This document shows, piece by piece, positions 1 to 6,359 of a DNA stretch of 8,682 nt. The number at the start of each line of letters is the position of its first letter. The stretch's first letter is position 1. Source of the stretch: JAAZCI01 sp046462535 (lineage in GTDB: Bacteria; Pseudomonadota; Gammaproteobacteria; Cardiobacteriales; Wohlfahrtiimonadaceae). The notes beneath the pieces were generated by a model, which searched no databases, was not told where the DNA came from, and saw only the letters and a program-made list of their open reading frames with translations. Location: positions 1 to 8,682 of the forward strand of contig JBKGVF010000002.1 in the NCBI GenBank assembly GCA_046462535.1. The letters run 5' to 3'. The position numbers and the translations under genes are program-made.

Positions 1-1
1 G

Positions 2-334
2 AAGAATCGCCCTTTTCGTTTTTTACGGGAAGAGCAGGGGCAACTTCTTTTTGGTACAGGGCGCTCAAAAGCAGTATTTAGGGAGATAAGTCATAATCCG
101 CAGGTGGAGTTTAGTGGTTTAGCTTCCGATTTCAGCTGGGCGAGAATTTCCGGCACCGTTCAATTGATTGAAGATGCCGAGCTCAAAACCACGATTTTAG
201 ATGAGAATGAAGATCTCAAAGAGGCGTATCAATCCGCTGAAAACCCTGAATTTATCCTCTTTACCCTAAAAACCGGCAGAGCAATTGTTTATGATTCCGC
301 TTTGGAGGATGGAATTTACGTTATAGGGTACTAA
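2..334 (+). CDS. Pyridoxamine 5'-phosphate oxidase-like (FMN-binding split barrel) protein, 5' partial
   Basis: The frame is open from base 2 and ends at TAA 332-334, so the gene starts outside the window. The GTG at 104 is an internal Val codon, not the start: the upstream codons (FRFLREEQGQLLFGTGRSKA...) read on as protein in the same frame. About 110 residues are visible. The pattern 'LLFGTGRSKAVFREISHNPQVEFSGL...WARISGTVQLIED' is typical of pyridoxamine-5'-phosphate-oxidase-like split-barrel proteins, which bind FMN or a related flavin or heme. The family includes many stand-alone proteins of unknown substrate, so PdxH itself is not implied; the C-terminal 'FTLKTGRAIVYDSA' is not the PdxH end. 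It lies on the same strand as avcD, 116 bases upstream of its start, with no evident terminator between them. The family call is fairly firm; the function is unknown. Confidence 0.75.
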   Translation, partial: KNRPFRFLREEQGQLLFGTGRSKAVFREISHNPQVEFSGLASDFSWARISGTVQLIEDAELKTTILDENEDLKEAYQSAENPEFILFTLKTGRAIVYDSALEDGIYVIGY

Positions 335-450
335 TGCTAGTGGATTTAAGCTATACCTTAATTGTCTGTAAATTGATATAACTCCATGTATCTCTTGTTG
401 TGCGGTGGTATGTTGCTCTCTCTTAATATAGGTCAATGGATGGAGGAGCT
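335..450 (+). promoter_or_regulatory. avcD leader; candidate site of an AvcI-type RNA antitoxin
   Basis: This is a 116-base AT-rich gap between the stop of the flavin-barrel gene and the chosen avcD start. In Vibrio cholerae, the small RNA AvcI that inhibits AvcD is encoded immediately upstream of avcD, so this is the expected place for a counterpart. The sequence shows no long ORF. It has a TATAAC (377-382) and a TAATAT (424-429) as possible -10 elements, neither with a convincing -35. The pyrimidine-rich segments CTCCAT (382-387) and GCTCT (415-419) are complementary to the avcD ribosome binding site region (440-449). That an RNA is made here is inference from synteny; AvcI sequences are poorly conserved and I cannot recognise one by eye. 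Confidence 0.35.
442..446 (+). promoter_or_regulatory. avcD ribosome binding site
   Basis: GGAGG lies four bases before ATG 451. It decides the start in favour of 451, because it falls inside the coding sequence if the in-frame ATG 436 were used. Its surroundings (ATGGAG, 440-445) can pair with CTCCAT at 382-387 in the leader. Confidence 0.65.
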
Positions 451-2208
451 ATGAATAATAAGCCATTACATAAGGATTTTTTAGAGAGAGATAAGTTTAT
501 TGTAATAGGATTGACGGGGAGAACGGGATCTGGATGCACGACAACAGCCCATATTTTGGAAAACCTATCTAATGAAAAAGTGTCTACGGCGAAAAGCCCA
601 ACAATTCATGATATACCAACGATCAATGGAGAGCCCTTCTTCAAGGGTTTAAATAAAAATCGTTATGAAATTGTTTCACAATATTTCAATAAAAATGCGA
701 GTAACTTTACGGTCATAAAGGCTGCGGGAATTTTAAGCATGTTTTGGTTTACTTCAAAGATTGACCTTCAGTGCTATGTCAAGTCTGAAAGAGAGTATAA
801 AAATATAAAGAGAACGGTTAGTACAGAATGTTATAGATATTTAAATAATCCTGATTATAAAAGGTTAGCTTTCAAGATTATTGCTGATAAGGAATTAGCA
901 AAAGATGATTATGAGCTTTTACCACAGTTTTTAAAAGCGAGTAATCAATTTGTCCTAGATTTTAAAAAGAGCTTAGTTTCCAATGAGTTTCCTGATATAG
1001 AGACTGACTTATATACGAAAATTTATCAAAGCATAGGAAAATCTATTCGATATACAGGGGGGATTAGTCGCAAAGTTAATGATAATGAACATCCCAATAA
1101 TGTCAGTATTATTGCGAGAGTTATTAATACAATCATTAAAGCACTACGTAAAAATAATGGGGTATCAAACCCAACTTTAGTAGCAATTGATTCAATTCGA
1201 AATCCATATGAAGCTAAGTATTTTCAAGATCGATATTCGGGTTTTTATTTAATGGCGATTGATGCACCTCCAGAAAATAGACGTGCTCATTTAAAGCAGA
1301 GAAAAGGATTTACTGATGATGCTGTAAAAGAGCTAGATAGAGAGGAGTCAGGGAGAAATAGAGGGGATGGAAAGTATACTGAGTTGGTGACTCCCAATGT
1401 TCAAAAGTGCATTGAGATCTCAGATATTCATATTTTTAATCCGCGAGAAGACTCTAAAAATCACGATATCTTAAAAGCGCAGCTAATTTGGTATATCAGT
1501 TTGATGATGTATCCAGGACAAATATCTCCAACTGCCATGGAGCGAGTTATGCAAATAGCTTTTTCAGCAAAGTTAAACTCAGGATGTATTTCTCGCCAAG
1601 TTGGAGCTGTGATTACAGATAAAGATTATTCAATAATTTCTGTTGGTTGGAATGATGTAGCAGAGGGGCAGGTGCCTTGTAATCTACGAAGTTTACCGAA
1701 GCTTTTAGGTGACCAGCCAGCGTCTGAAGAGTATTCGCTTTATGAAAGGGAGCATGCAGGTTTTAGAGAGACAGCGAAGCTAAGCTTAGATTCGATTAAT
1801 CGTGCGGAAATGAGTAAGGCAGGTAGAAATATTTCCTACTGTTTCAAAAGCATCCAAAATAAGCTAGATGATGATAAAAACCAAGTGCATACTCGTGCTT
1901 TACATGCAGAAGAAAATGCTATGATGCAGCTTGCGAAAAGAGGTTCAACAGGAGTGAAAGGCGGAATATTATTCTCTACTGCCAGCCCTTGTGAATTATG
2001 CTCGAAAAAAGCCTATCAATTAGGTATTTCAGAAATTGTTTATATTGATCCGTATCCTGGAATTGCTATAGACCATATTTTAGAGATTGGAAATAACTCT
2101 CCAAAGATTACGCAATTCAGAGGAGCTGTCGGAAAGGCTTATCACCGTCTTTATGAGCCCTTTATTGCGATAAAGGATGAGATAGAAACTTTTTTTAAAA
2201 ACCATTAG
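451..2208 (+). CDS. avcD: Anti-phage deoxycytidylate deaminase AvcD (P-loop kinase-like plus dCMP/dCTP deaminase)
   Basis: The product has 585 residues. The start at 451 is chosen because GGAGG (442-446) lies just before it; an in-frame ATG at 436 would add five residues but has only a weak AGG upstream. The N-terminal domain holds a P-loop-like GRTGSGCT (residues 23-30) in which the Walker A lysine is cysteine 29, and later segments such as 'LVAIDSIRNPYEAKYF' typical of the kinase-like half. The C-terminal half, from about residue 365, is a zinc-dependent deaminase with HAEENA (His485, catalytic Glu487) and PCELC (Cys514, Cys517). This is the order found in AvcD-type defence proteins, which on phage infection deaminate dCTP/dCMP to dUTP/dUMP and deplete dC nucleotides. 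In known systems a co-encoded RNA (AvcI) keeps the enzyme inactive. The gene is clearly AT-richer than recG: sampled blocks 781-840, 1141-1200 and 1861-1920 hold 16, 21 and 22 G+C of 60, against 34 of 60 in recG 2461-2520. Acquisition by transfer is likely. Confidence 0.9.
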   Translation: MNNKPLHKDFLERDKFIVIGLTGRTGSGCTTTAHILENLSNEKVSTAKSPTIHDIPTINGEPFFKGLNKNRYEIVSQYFNKNASNFTVIKAAGILSMFWFTSKIDLQCYVKSEREYKNIKRTVSTECYRYLNNPDYKRLAFKIIADKELAKDDYELLPQFLKASNQFVLDFKKSLVSNEFPDIETDLYTKIYQSIGKSIRYTGGISRKVNDNEHPNNVSIIARVINTIIKALRKNNGVSNPTLVAIDSIRNPYEAKYFQDRYSGFYLMAIDAPPENRRAHLKQRKGFTDDAVKELDREESGRNRGDGKYTELVTPNVQKCIEISDIHIFNPREDSKNHDILKAQLIWYISLMMYPGQISPTAMERVMQIAFSAKLNSGCISRQVGAVITDKDYSIISVGWNDVAEGQVPCNLRSLPKLLGDQPASEEYSLYEREHAGFRETAKLSLDSINRAEMSKAGRNISYCFKSIQNKLDDDKNQVHTRALHAEENAMMQLAKRGSTGVKGGILFSTASPCELCSKKAYQLGISEIVYIDPYPGIAIDHILEIGNNSPKITQFRGAVGKAYHRLYEPFIAIKDEIETFFKNH

Positions 2209-2228
2209 TTCTATTTGAGCATGAAAAT

Positions 2229-2255
2229 AAAAAGGAGCTTAACCGCTCCTTTTTT
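2229..2255. terminator. Bidirectional intrinsic terminator between avcD and recG
   Basis: AAAAAGGAGC / TTAACC / GCTCCTTTTT: a GGAGC-GCTCC stem (2234-2238 with 2245-2249) and a six-base loop, flanked by an A run on the left and a T run on the right. It therefore gives a U tract on either strand. It stands 20 bases after the avcD stop and about 30 bases beyond the recG stop on the other strand, so it can end both convergent transcripts. A second small perfect hairpin, CCAAG...CTTGG (2268-2284), abuts the recG stop codon but has no U tract. Confidence 0.85.
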
Positions 2256-2284
2256 CTTGCCTCTTCTCCAAGCTTTAAACTTGG

Positions 2285-4345
2285 TTAAGACCAAATAAAT
2301 TCCCCACTCTCGCCGATCCAGCGGTCGATTAGCTTTTGGGCAGTTTCGGGCTCTTGTAATAACTTATCTGAGATTTTGCTTGCCTCTTCTATTAAGTCTT
2401 GGTGGTATAGCAGATCCGCCATCCGAAAGCGAAACTCGCCGGTTTGGCGCGTGCCGAAAATCTCGCCGGCGCCGCGAAGCTCAAAATCTTTCTCGGCAAT
2501 CTCAAAGCCGTTTGTGGTCGCTTGCATGATTGCTAGGCGCTCTTTTGTGATATTGGAGAGTGGCGGCGAATAGATCAGCAAGCAAAACGATGCTTTTGAC
2601 CCTCGGCCAACGCGGCCACGAAGCTGATGCAGCTGGGATAAGCCTAAGCGCTCGGCATTCTCAATCACCATAATGGAGGCATTCGGTACATCAACCCCCA
2701 CCTCAATTACCGTAGTGGCCACTAAAATATCGAGATTGTGCGCCTTAAATTCCGCCATAATCGCCTCTTTTTCCGCAGGCTTTTGGCGCCCGTGAATGAG
2801 CCCGATGCGAAGATGGGGCAAACGCTCTTTAAGGAGGGCATGTGTCATCTCGGCAGCTTTTGCGGGGAGCTGCTCCGATTCTTCAATCAATGTACAGACC
2901 CAGTAAACCTGCGTGCCCGCTTCACACTGTGCCCGAACACGATCAATCACCTTATCTCGGGCGCGATCGCTCACCACAGAGGTGGTTATGGGAATGCGGT
3001 TTGGGGGATACTCATCAATAATCGAGCTTGAAAGATCGGCGTAAGCGGTCATCGCAAGCGTGCGGGGAATGGGTGTTGCCGTCATCATCAATTGGTGGGG
3101 GGTAAACCCTTCGGCAGCTTTCCGTTGAAGGGCTAGTCGCTGCTCCACCCCAAAGCGATGCTGCTCATCAATAATCACTAAGTTAAGGGAGTGATACTGC
3201 ACATTTTCCTGAAAAACGGCGTGTGTCCCGACAATAATTTTCGATTCGCCACTCGAGATGCGCGCATACGCTTCCCGCTTCTGCTTTTCGGTCAATTTAC
3301 CGGTTAACAGCTCGGTCTGGATATTAAATTCATCAAACCATTTTTTAAGATTAATAGAGTGCTGTTCGGCAAGTAATTCCGTTGGTGCCATAAAAACGGC
3401 TTGAAACCCTGCTTTTGCCGCATGAAGAAGGGCCGCCGCGGCAACCACAGTCTTTCCTGAACCCACATCCCCCTGCACTAAGCGCATCATCGGGCTTTGG
3501 GATTGAATATCGTGCTCAATTTCGGAGATTACGCGATCTTGCGCACCTGTCATCGTAAAGGGAAGGAGGCTCTTAAAATCGGCAAGGGTGGACTCTTCAA
3601 TATGAATAGGGATGGCACGCTCCCGCTTAAAGTGCTCCCGCGATTTTTTAAGGGCAATTTGGTGCGCTACAATCTCTTCGAGTGCGAGGATTTTCTGTTG
3701 GGGATACTGCTTTGCTTCTAGAGATGGAATATCTACATCTGTAGGGGGCTTATGGAGGAAATAGAGCGCCTCGTTAAGATTGGGCTTGCCAGGCTCAAGA
3801 TAAGCGGGGAAATAGTGGGTCTCAAGCTCTGCTAACAATGTATCAATCAACTTTAACATCTGCCGTTGAGAGATTCCTGATGTCAGTGAATAGATGGGGG
3901 TTAAACGCTCCTCTAGCTCACTATCTTTATCGGCAAAGTTAAGTACTTCAGGGTGGCTCATCTCAAGACGGTTGAGACCAAAACGTACCTCCCCATAGCA
4001 GCGTAATACCTGAAGCTCATCAAAGCGCTTAATCATATTGGTGTAGAAGTTGAAAAAGCGGACCGGCAGAACACCACTCTCATCTTTAAGCCATAGAAGC
4101 AGTGTAGGGCGGCGCCCTCGAGTCATCTCTTTTTTAATAATACGCCCCTCAATGATTGAGATCTCCCCTGGTTTGACTGCTGCTATAGGGGTAATGCGGG
4201 TGCGATCTTGGTAACGGTAAGGAAGATGAAAGAGAAGATCGAGATAGCTCTTAATACCGAGTCGTTCTAAGACTTCGGCCATTTTGGGTCCAACCCCTTT
4301 CAGCTCAGTAATCGCTCTATTTTTTAACGTCTCCACAGCATCCAC
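2285..4345 (-). CDS. recG: ATP-dependent DNA helicase RecG
   Basis: The product has 686 residues (E. coli RecG has 693). RecG is a double-stranded DNA translocase that remodels stalled forks, R-loops and Holliday junctions. The N-terminal wedge region begins 'ITELKGVGPKMAEVLERLGI' and contains 'LLFHLPYRYQDRT' (residues 38-49). The helicase core shows Walker A GDVGSGKT (292-299), the DEQH box (393-396), motif III TAT (422-424), 'ATTVIEVGVDVP' (543-554) and motif VI QLRGRVGRG (574-582). The C-terminal 'EKDFELRGAGEIFGTRQTG' (618-636) is the RecG signature region. The start is GTG 4345, with an in-frame TAA ten bases upstream; a second GTG at 4336 is possible, and neither has a clear ribosome binding site. 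It stands apart from spoT/trmH, unlike E. coli. A TATACT (4375-4380, minus strand) is a possible -10. Confidence 0.97.
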   Translation of the reverse strand: MDAVETLKNRAITELKGVGPKMAEVLERLGIKSYLDLLFHLPYRYQDRTRITPIAAVKPGEISIIEGRIIKKEMTRGRRPTLLLWLKDESGVLPVRFFNFYTNMIKRFDELQVLRCYGEVRFGLNRLEMSHPEVLNFADKDSELEERLTPIYSLTSGISQRQMLKLIDTLLAELETHYFPAYLEPGKPNLNEALYFLHKPPTDVDIPSLEAKQYPQQKILALEEIVAHQIALKKSREHFKRERAIPIHIEESTLADFKSLLPFTMTGAQDRVISEIEHDIQSQSPMMRLVQGDVGSGKTVVAAAALLHAAKAGFQAVFMAPTELLAEQHSINLKKWFDEFNIQTELLTGKLTEKQKREAYARISSGESKIIVGTHAVFQENVQYHSLNLVIIDEQHRFGVEQRLALQRKAAEGFTPHQLMMTATPIPRTLAMTAYADLSSSIIDEYPPNRIPITTSVVSDRARDKVIDRVRAQCEAGTQVYWVCTLIEESEQLPAKAAEMTHALLKERLPHLRIGLIHGRQKPAEKEAIMAEFKAHNLDILVATTVIEVGVDVPNASIMVIENAERLGLSQLHQLRGRVGRGSKASFCLLIYSPPLSNITKERLAIMQATTNGFEIAEKDFELRGAGEIFGTRQTGEFRFRMADLLYHQDLIEEASKISDKLLQEPETAQKLIDRWIGESGEFIWS

Positions 4346-4374
4346 ATATCGTAATTATTAATAGAAGAGCCTTT

Positions 4375-4380
4375 AGTATA
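4375..4380 (-). promoter_or_regulatory. Possible recG promoter -10 (TATACT)
   Basis: TATACT on the minus strand lies about 30 bases before the recG GTG. No good -35 is seen at 16-18 bases. It is plausible because recG and the DUF3079 gene are separated by 117 bases containing small palindromes (AGAGCGCTCT at 4435-4444; GAGTG...CACTC on the minus strand around 4400-4420), but the site is weak. Confidence 0.3.
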
Positions 4381-4462
4381 GAGCATTTTCCTTTAAGGGG
4401 TGAGTGCCAGATTTACACTCGCAATGAGTAGATTAGAGCGCTCTGTAGAAACGAGCTACTTC

Positions 4463-4666
4463 TTAGATGAGCTCAATTTTATCTAGATCCTCCTTGGTTA
4501 AGGATTCGTACCACAACGCCCCCATTAGTTCTGCGGGATGTTGGACTCGCTCTGAGCCATTTCCACACATCATTTTATGGGTAGCACAGAAGCGGTCACA
4601 CCCCCAGCAGATGCGTTCAGGATATTTAGGTGCTTTTGGAAAGCGCATTTTTTTAGATCGATTCAT
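4463..4666 (-). CDS. DUF3079 domain protein, small four-cysteine protein
   Basis: The product has 67 residues. 'YPERICWGCDRFCATHKMMCGNGSERVQHPAELMG' (residues 15-49) matches the pattern I know as DUF3079: PERICWGCD, CGNGS, QHPxEL. Cys20, Cys23, Cys27 and Cys34 (CxxC-x3-C-x6-C) with His43 suggest a metal site, probably zinc; that is inference. The function of the family is unknown. The minus-strand start at 4666 has GAGGTG about eight bases upstream and a perfect TATAAT at 4685-4690. The overlapping plus-strand frames are shadows. It is divergent from ispB and lies upstream of recG on the same strand, 117 bases away, so co-transcription with recG is possible. Confidence 0.85.
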   Translation of the reverse strand: MNRSKKMRFPKAPKYPERICWGCDRFCATHKMMCGNGSERVQHPAELMGALWYESLTKEDLDKIELI

Positions 4667-4684
4667 AGGGTCACCTCACTATTG

Positions 4685-4690
4685 ATTATA
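4685..4690 (-). promoter_or_regulatory. -10 element (TATAAT) for the DUF3079 gene
   Basis: A perfect TATAAT on the minus strand, 18 bases before the ATG, which would give a very short leader that still contains the GAGGTG ribosome binding site. No TTGACA-like -35 is visible at normal spacing, so the promoter is tentative. Confidence 0.4.
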
Positions 4691-4775
4691 GGCGCTCTGC
4701 TGATCAGTATCGGGGATAAAAGTGAGAAAGATGCTCTATCTCAAATTGTGGGGAAAAGAAATATCCCGATAAGTT

Positions 4776-4804
4776 TTACCATTATGGTGGATAAGCATTA
4801 TAAT
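4776..4804 (+). promoter_or_regulatory. Probable sigma70 promoter of ispB
   Basis: TTACCA (4776-4781) and a perfect TATAAT (4799-4804) are separated by 17 bases. Transcription would start near 4811, leaving about 40 bases before the ispB ATG at 4851. A start codon at 4803 would lie within the -10, which is another reason to reject it. Confidence 0.6.
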
Positions 4805-4850
4805 GAGCGCCATTGAGATACGAATCATTTATTCTGGCAAGGTGTTAAAG

Positions 4851-5825
4851 ATGTCGATTGAAGCGGTGCAGCAATTAATTCAAGAGGATTTTAAGCAGGT
4901 TAATGAAACCATCTTAGAGGCACTCAAATCTGATGTAGTGCTAATCAATGAGATTGGAAAATATATCGTCTACTCAGGTGGGAAACGGATGCGCCCTATG
5001 ATCGCTCTACTGTGCGCGCGTGCTGCTGGTTATAAGGGTAATGATCATATTACGGCTGCGGCTCTAATTGAATTTATCCATACCGCAACCCTACTGCATG
5101 ATGATGTGGTGGATCACTCCGATATGCGCCGAGGTCGTGATACAGCCAATGCCATTTGGGGGAATGAGGCAGCAGTTTTAGTTGGAGATTTTATCTATAC
5201 TCGCTCATTTCAGATGATGGTTTCATTAAACTCAATGCCAATTATGCAGATTCTCTCTAATGCAACGAATATTATTGCTGAAGGGGAGGTGATGCAGCTG
5301 CTCAATATTGGAGATCCCGATACAACGGAAGAGAATTACATGAATGTAATCTACTCTAAAACAGCAAAACTCTTTGAGGCATCCGGTTCTGTTGCGGCAA
5401 TCATTGCTCGGGAAGCGGGAGAGCAGGATTATGAAAAAGCGCTCGCTGATTATGGAATGTATTTAGGGACAGCATTCCAATTAATCGATGATATTTTGGA
5501 TTACACCGCCAGTGCCGAAGAGATGGGAAAAAATACTGGAGATGATCTTGCCGAAGGTAAGCCAACACTACCTTTAATTTATGCGATGCGGGCAGGGAGT
5601 AATGAGGATGCAGCGCTCATTAAAGAGGCGCTTACCAATGCCGATATTAGCAAGCTCGATGCAATTCTTGCCATTATTGAGAAGACTAAGTCTATCGACT
5701 ACACCCATCTAGTGGCGGTAGAGCAGGCGAAAAAGGCGATTGAAGCGCTCGCTCCGTTACCAGATTCACCTTACAAAGAGGCTCTTGTTACCTTAGCGCA
5801 ATATGCTGTAGAGCGGACCTTTTAG
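4851..5825 (+). CDS. ispB: Octaprenyl diphosphate synthase (trans-polyprenyl synthase)
   Basis: The product has 324 residues, against 323 in E. coli IspB, which it follows along its whole length. The enzyme condenses isopentenyl diphosphate onto farnesyl diphosphate to build the C40-type side chain of ubiquinone and menaquinone; the exact chain length cannot be read from sequence alone. Motifs: GGKRMRP (residues 43-49), first Asp-rich motif DDVVD (84-88) in 'IHTATLLHDDVVDHSDMRRG', 'VGDFIYTR' (111-118), and second Asp-rich motif DDILD (213-217) followed by GKNTGDDLAEGKPTLPL. The start at 4851 is chosen over 4803 because AAGGTG (4839-4844) precedes it, it aligns with the E. coli N-terminus, and 4803 falls in the promoter -10. 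It is monocistronic: its own promoter lies upstream and a terminator at 5878-5904. Confidence 0.95.
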   Translation: MSIEAVQQLIQEDFKQVNETILEALKSDVVLINEIGKYIVYSGGKRMRPMIALLCARAAGYKGNDHITAAALIEFIHTATLLHDDVVDHSDMRRGRDTANAIWGNEAAVLVGDFIYTRSFQMMVSLNSMPIMQILSNATNIIAEGEVMQLLNIGDPDTTEENYMNVIYSKTAKLFEASGSVAAIIAREAGEQDYEKALADYGMYLGTAFQLIDDILDYTASAEEMGKNTGDDLAEGKPTLPLIYAMRAGSNEDAALIKEALTNADISKLDAILAIIEKTKSIDYTHLVAVEQAKKAIEALAPLPDSPYKEALVTLAQYAVERTF

Positions 5826-5877
5826 GCATATTAGTGTGTAACTGAGTAATAATTAAGAGATTCATATATTATAGAGG

Positions 5878-5904
5878 AGGCACCTATTAACAGGGTGCCT
5901 TTTT
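5878..5904 (+). terminator. Intrinsic terminator after ispB
   Basis: AGGCACC (5878-5884) and GGTGCCT (5894-5900) form a perfect seven-base stem with a nine-base loop, followed by TTTTT. It lies 53 bases after the ispB stop and only about 20 bases before the ribosome binding site of the next gene, so it may also sit in the leader of that gene. Confidence 0.8.
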
Positions 5905-5939
5905 ACTATTTAATAAATCGATTAAGAGGAGTTTGCTCA

Positions 5940-6320
5940 ATGAGTTATGCTGATTTTCAATTGACCCTAACCGCTGCAAAAGAGGATTTTAAAGAGCAGA
6001 ATAAGGTTGCAGTAGCCTTTACAATGGGATTGGCTGCTCTTGAAAAGGGATACCGTGTGGAGTTAATGCTTCTCTCTGAGGCGGTCTTATTAGCGCAGGA
6101 GGGGTATGCAGATGATATTGTTGTGGGATCCCCCTTTAAGCCGGTGCAGGAGATGTTTGCGACCTTTTTAGAGAAGGGTGGGGTTCTTAAAGTATGTAAA
6201 TCTTGTATGGAGCAAAATGGTGTTACCCCTGAGTCATTGCGTGCTGGGGCGACCATTATCACAGCCGGGGATGTGGTGGATTCCATTATGAATGCGAAAC
6301 GAAGCTTACAGCTTAATTAA
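5940..6320 (+). CDS. DsrE-family protein
   Basis: The product has 126 residues. The start at 5940 is chosen because AGAGGAG (5925-5931) lies eight bases upstream; the longer reading from 5895 would begin inside the terminator stem. The pattern is DsrE/DsrF-like: 'KVAVAFTMGLAALEKGYRVELMLLSEAV' (residues 22-49), a nucleotide-binding-like fold, then 'LKVCKSCMEQNGV' (83-95) with Cys86 and Cys89, and 'AGATIITAGDVVDSIMNA'. In DsrE, TusD and relatives a conserved cysteine carries persulfide sulfur, and Cys86 sits in the equivalent place; this supports a sulfur-relay role but does not prove one. No TusB or TusC partner is present, so it is a stand-alone member. Its promoter would have to lie in 5826-5877, where TATATT (5865-5870) is weak, or it is served by read-through past the ispB terminator. 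Confidence 0.85.
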   Translation: MSYADFQLTLTAAKEDFKEQNKVAVAFTMGLAALEKGYRVELMLLSEAVLLAQEGYADDIVVGSPFKPVQEMFATFLEKGGVLKVCKSCMEQNGVTPESLRAGATIITAGDVVDSIMNAKRSLQLN

Positions 6321-6328
6321 TTGGTTAG

Positions 6329-6359
6329 GCCCCTTTTAGGGGGATCACTTAAAAGGGGC
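6329..6359. terminator. Hairpin between convergent dsrE-like and Mrr-like genes (possible terminator)
   Basis: GCCCCTTTTA (6329-6338) and TAAAAGGGGC (6350-6359) make a perfect ten-base stem with an 11-base loop. It begins eight bases after the DsrE-family stop and runs into the stop codon (6359-6361) of the minus-strand gene. There is no U tract outside the stem on either strand, so it is a stem-loop at the junction rather than a classical intrinsic terminator; it may protect 3' ends or need Rho. Confidence 0.5.

Noticed and set aside
104..334. A complete 76-residue gene starting at GTG 104
   Set aside because: The frame is open upstream to the window edge with clear family sequence, so this is the 3' part of a longer gene.
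436..450. ATG 436 as the avcD start
   Set aside because: It has only a weak ribosome binding site, and the strong GGAGG at 442-446 serves ATG 451.
2376..3721. Plus-strand frames at 2376-2573, 2738-3031 and 3497-3721
   Set aside because: They lie opposite recG, do not resemble proteins and are shadows of its coding pattern.
4467..4816. Plus-strand frames at 4467-4685 and 4577-4816
   Set aside because: They are antisense to the DUF3079 gene, whose family motifs and ribosome binding site support the minus strand.
5957..6286. 109-residue minus-strand frame
   Set aside because: It lies opposite the DsrE-family gene and has no recognisable pattern.
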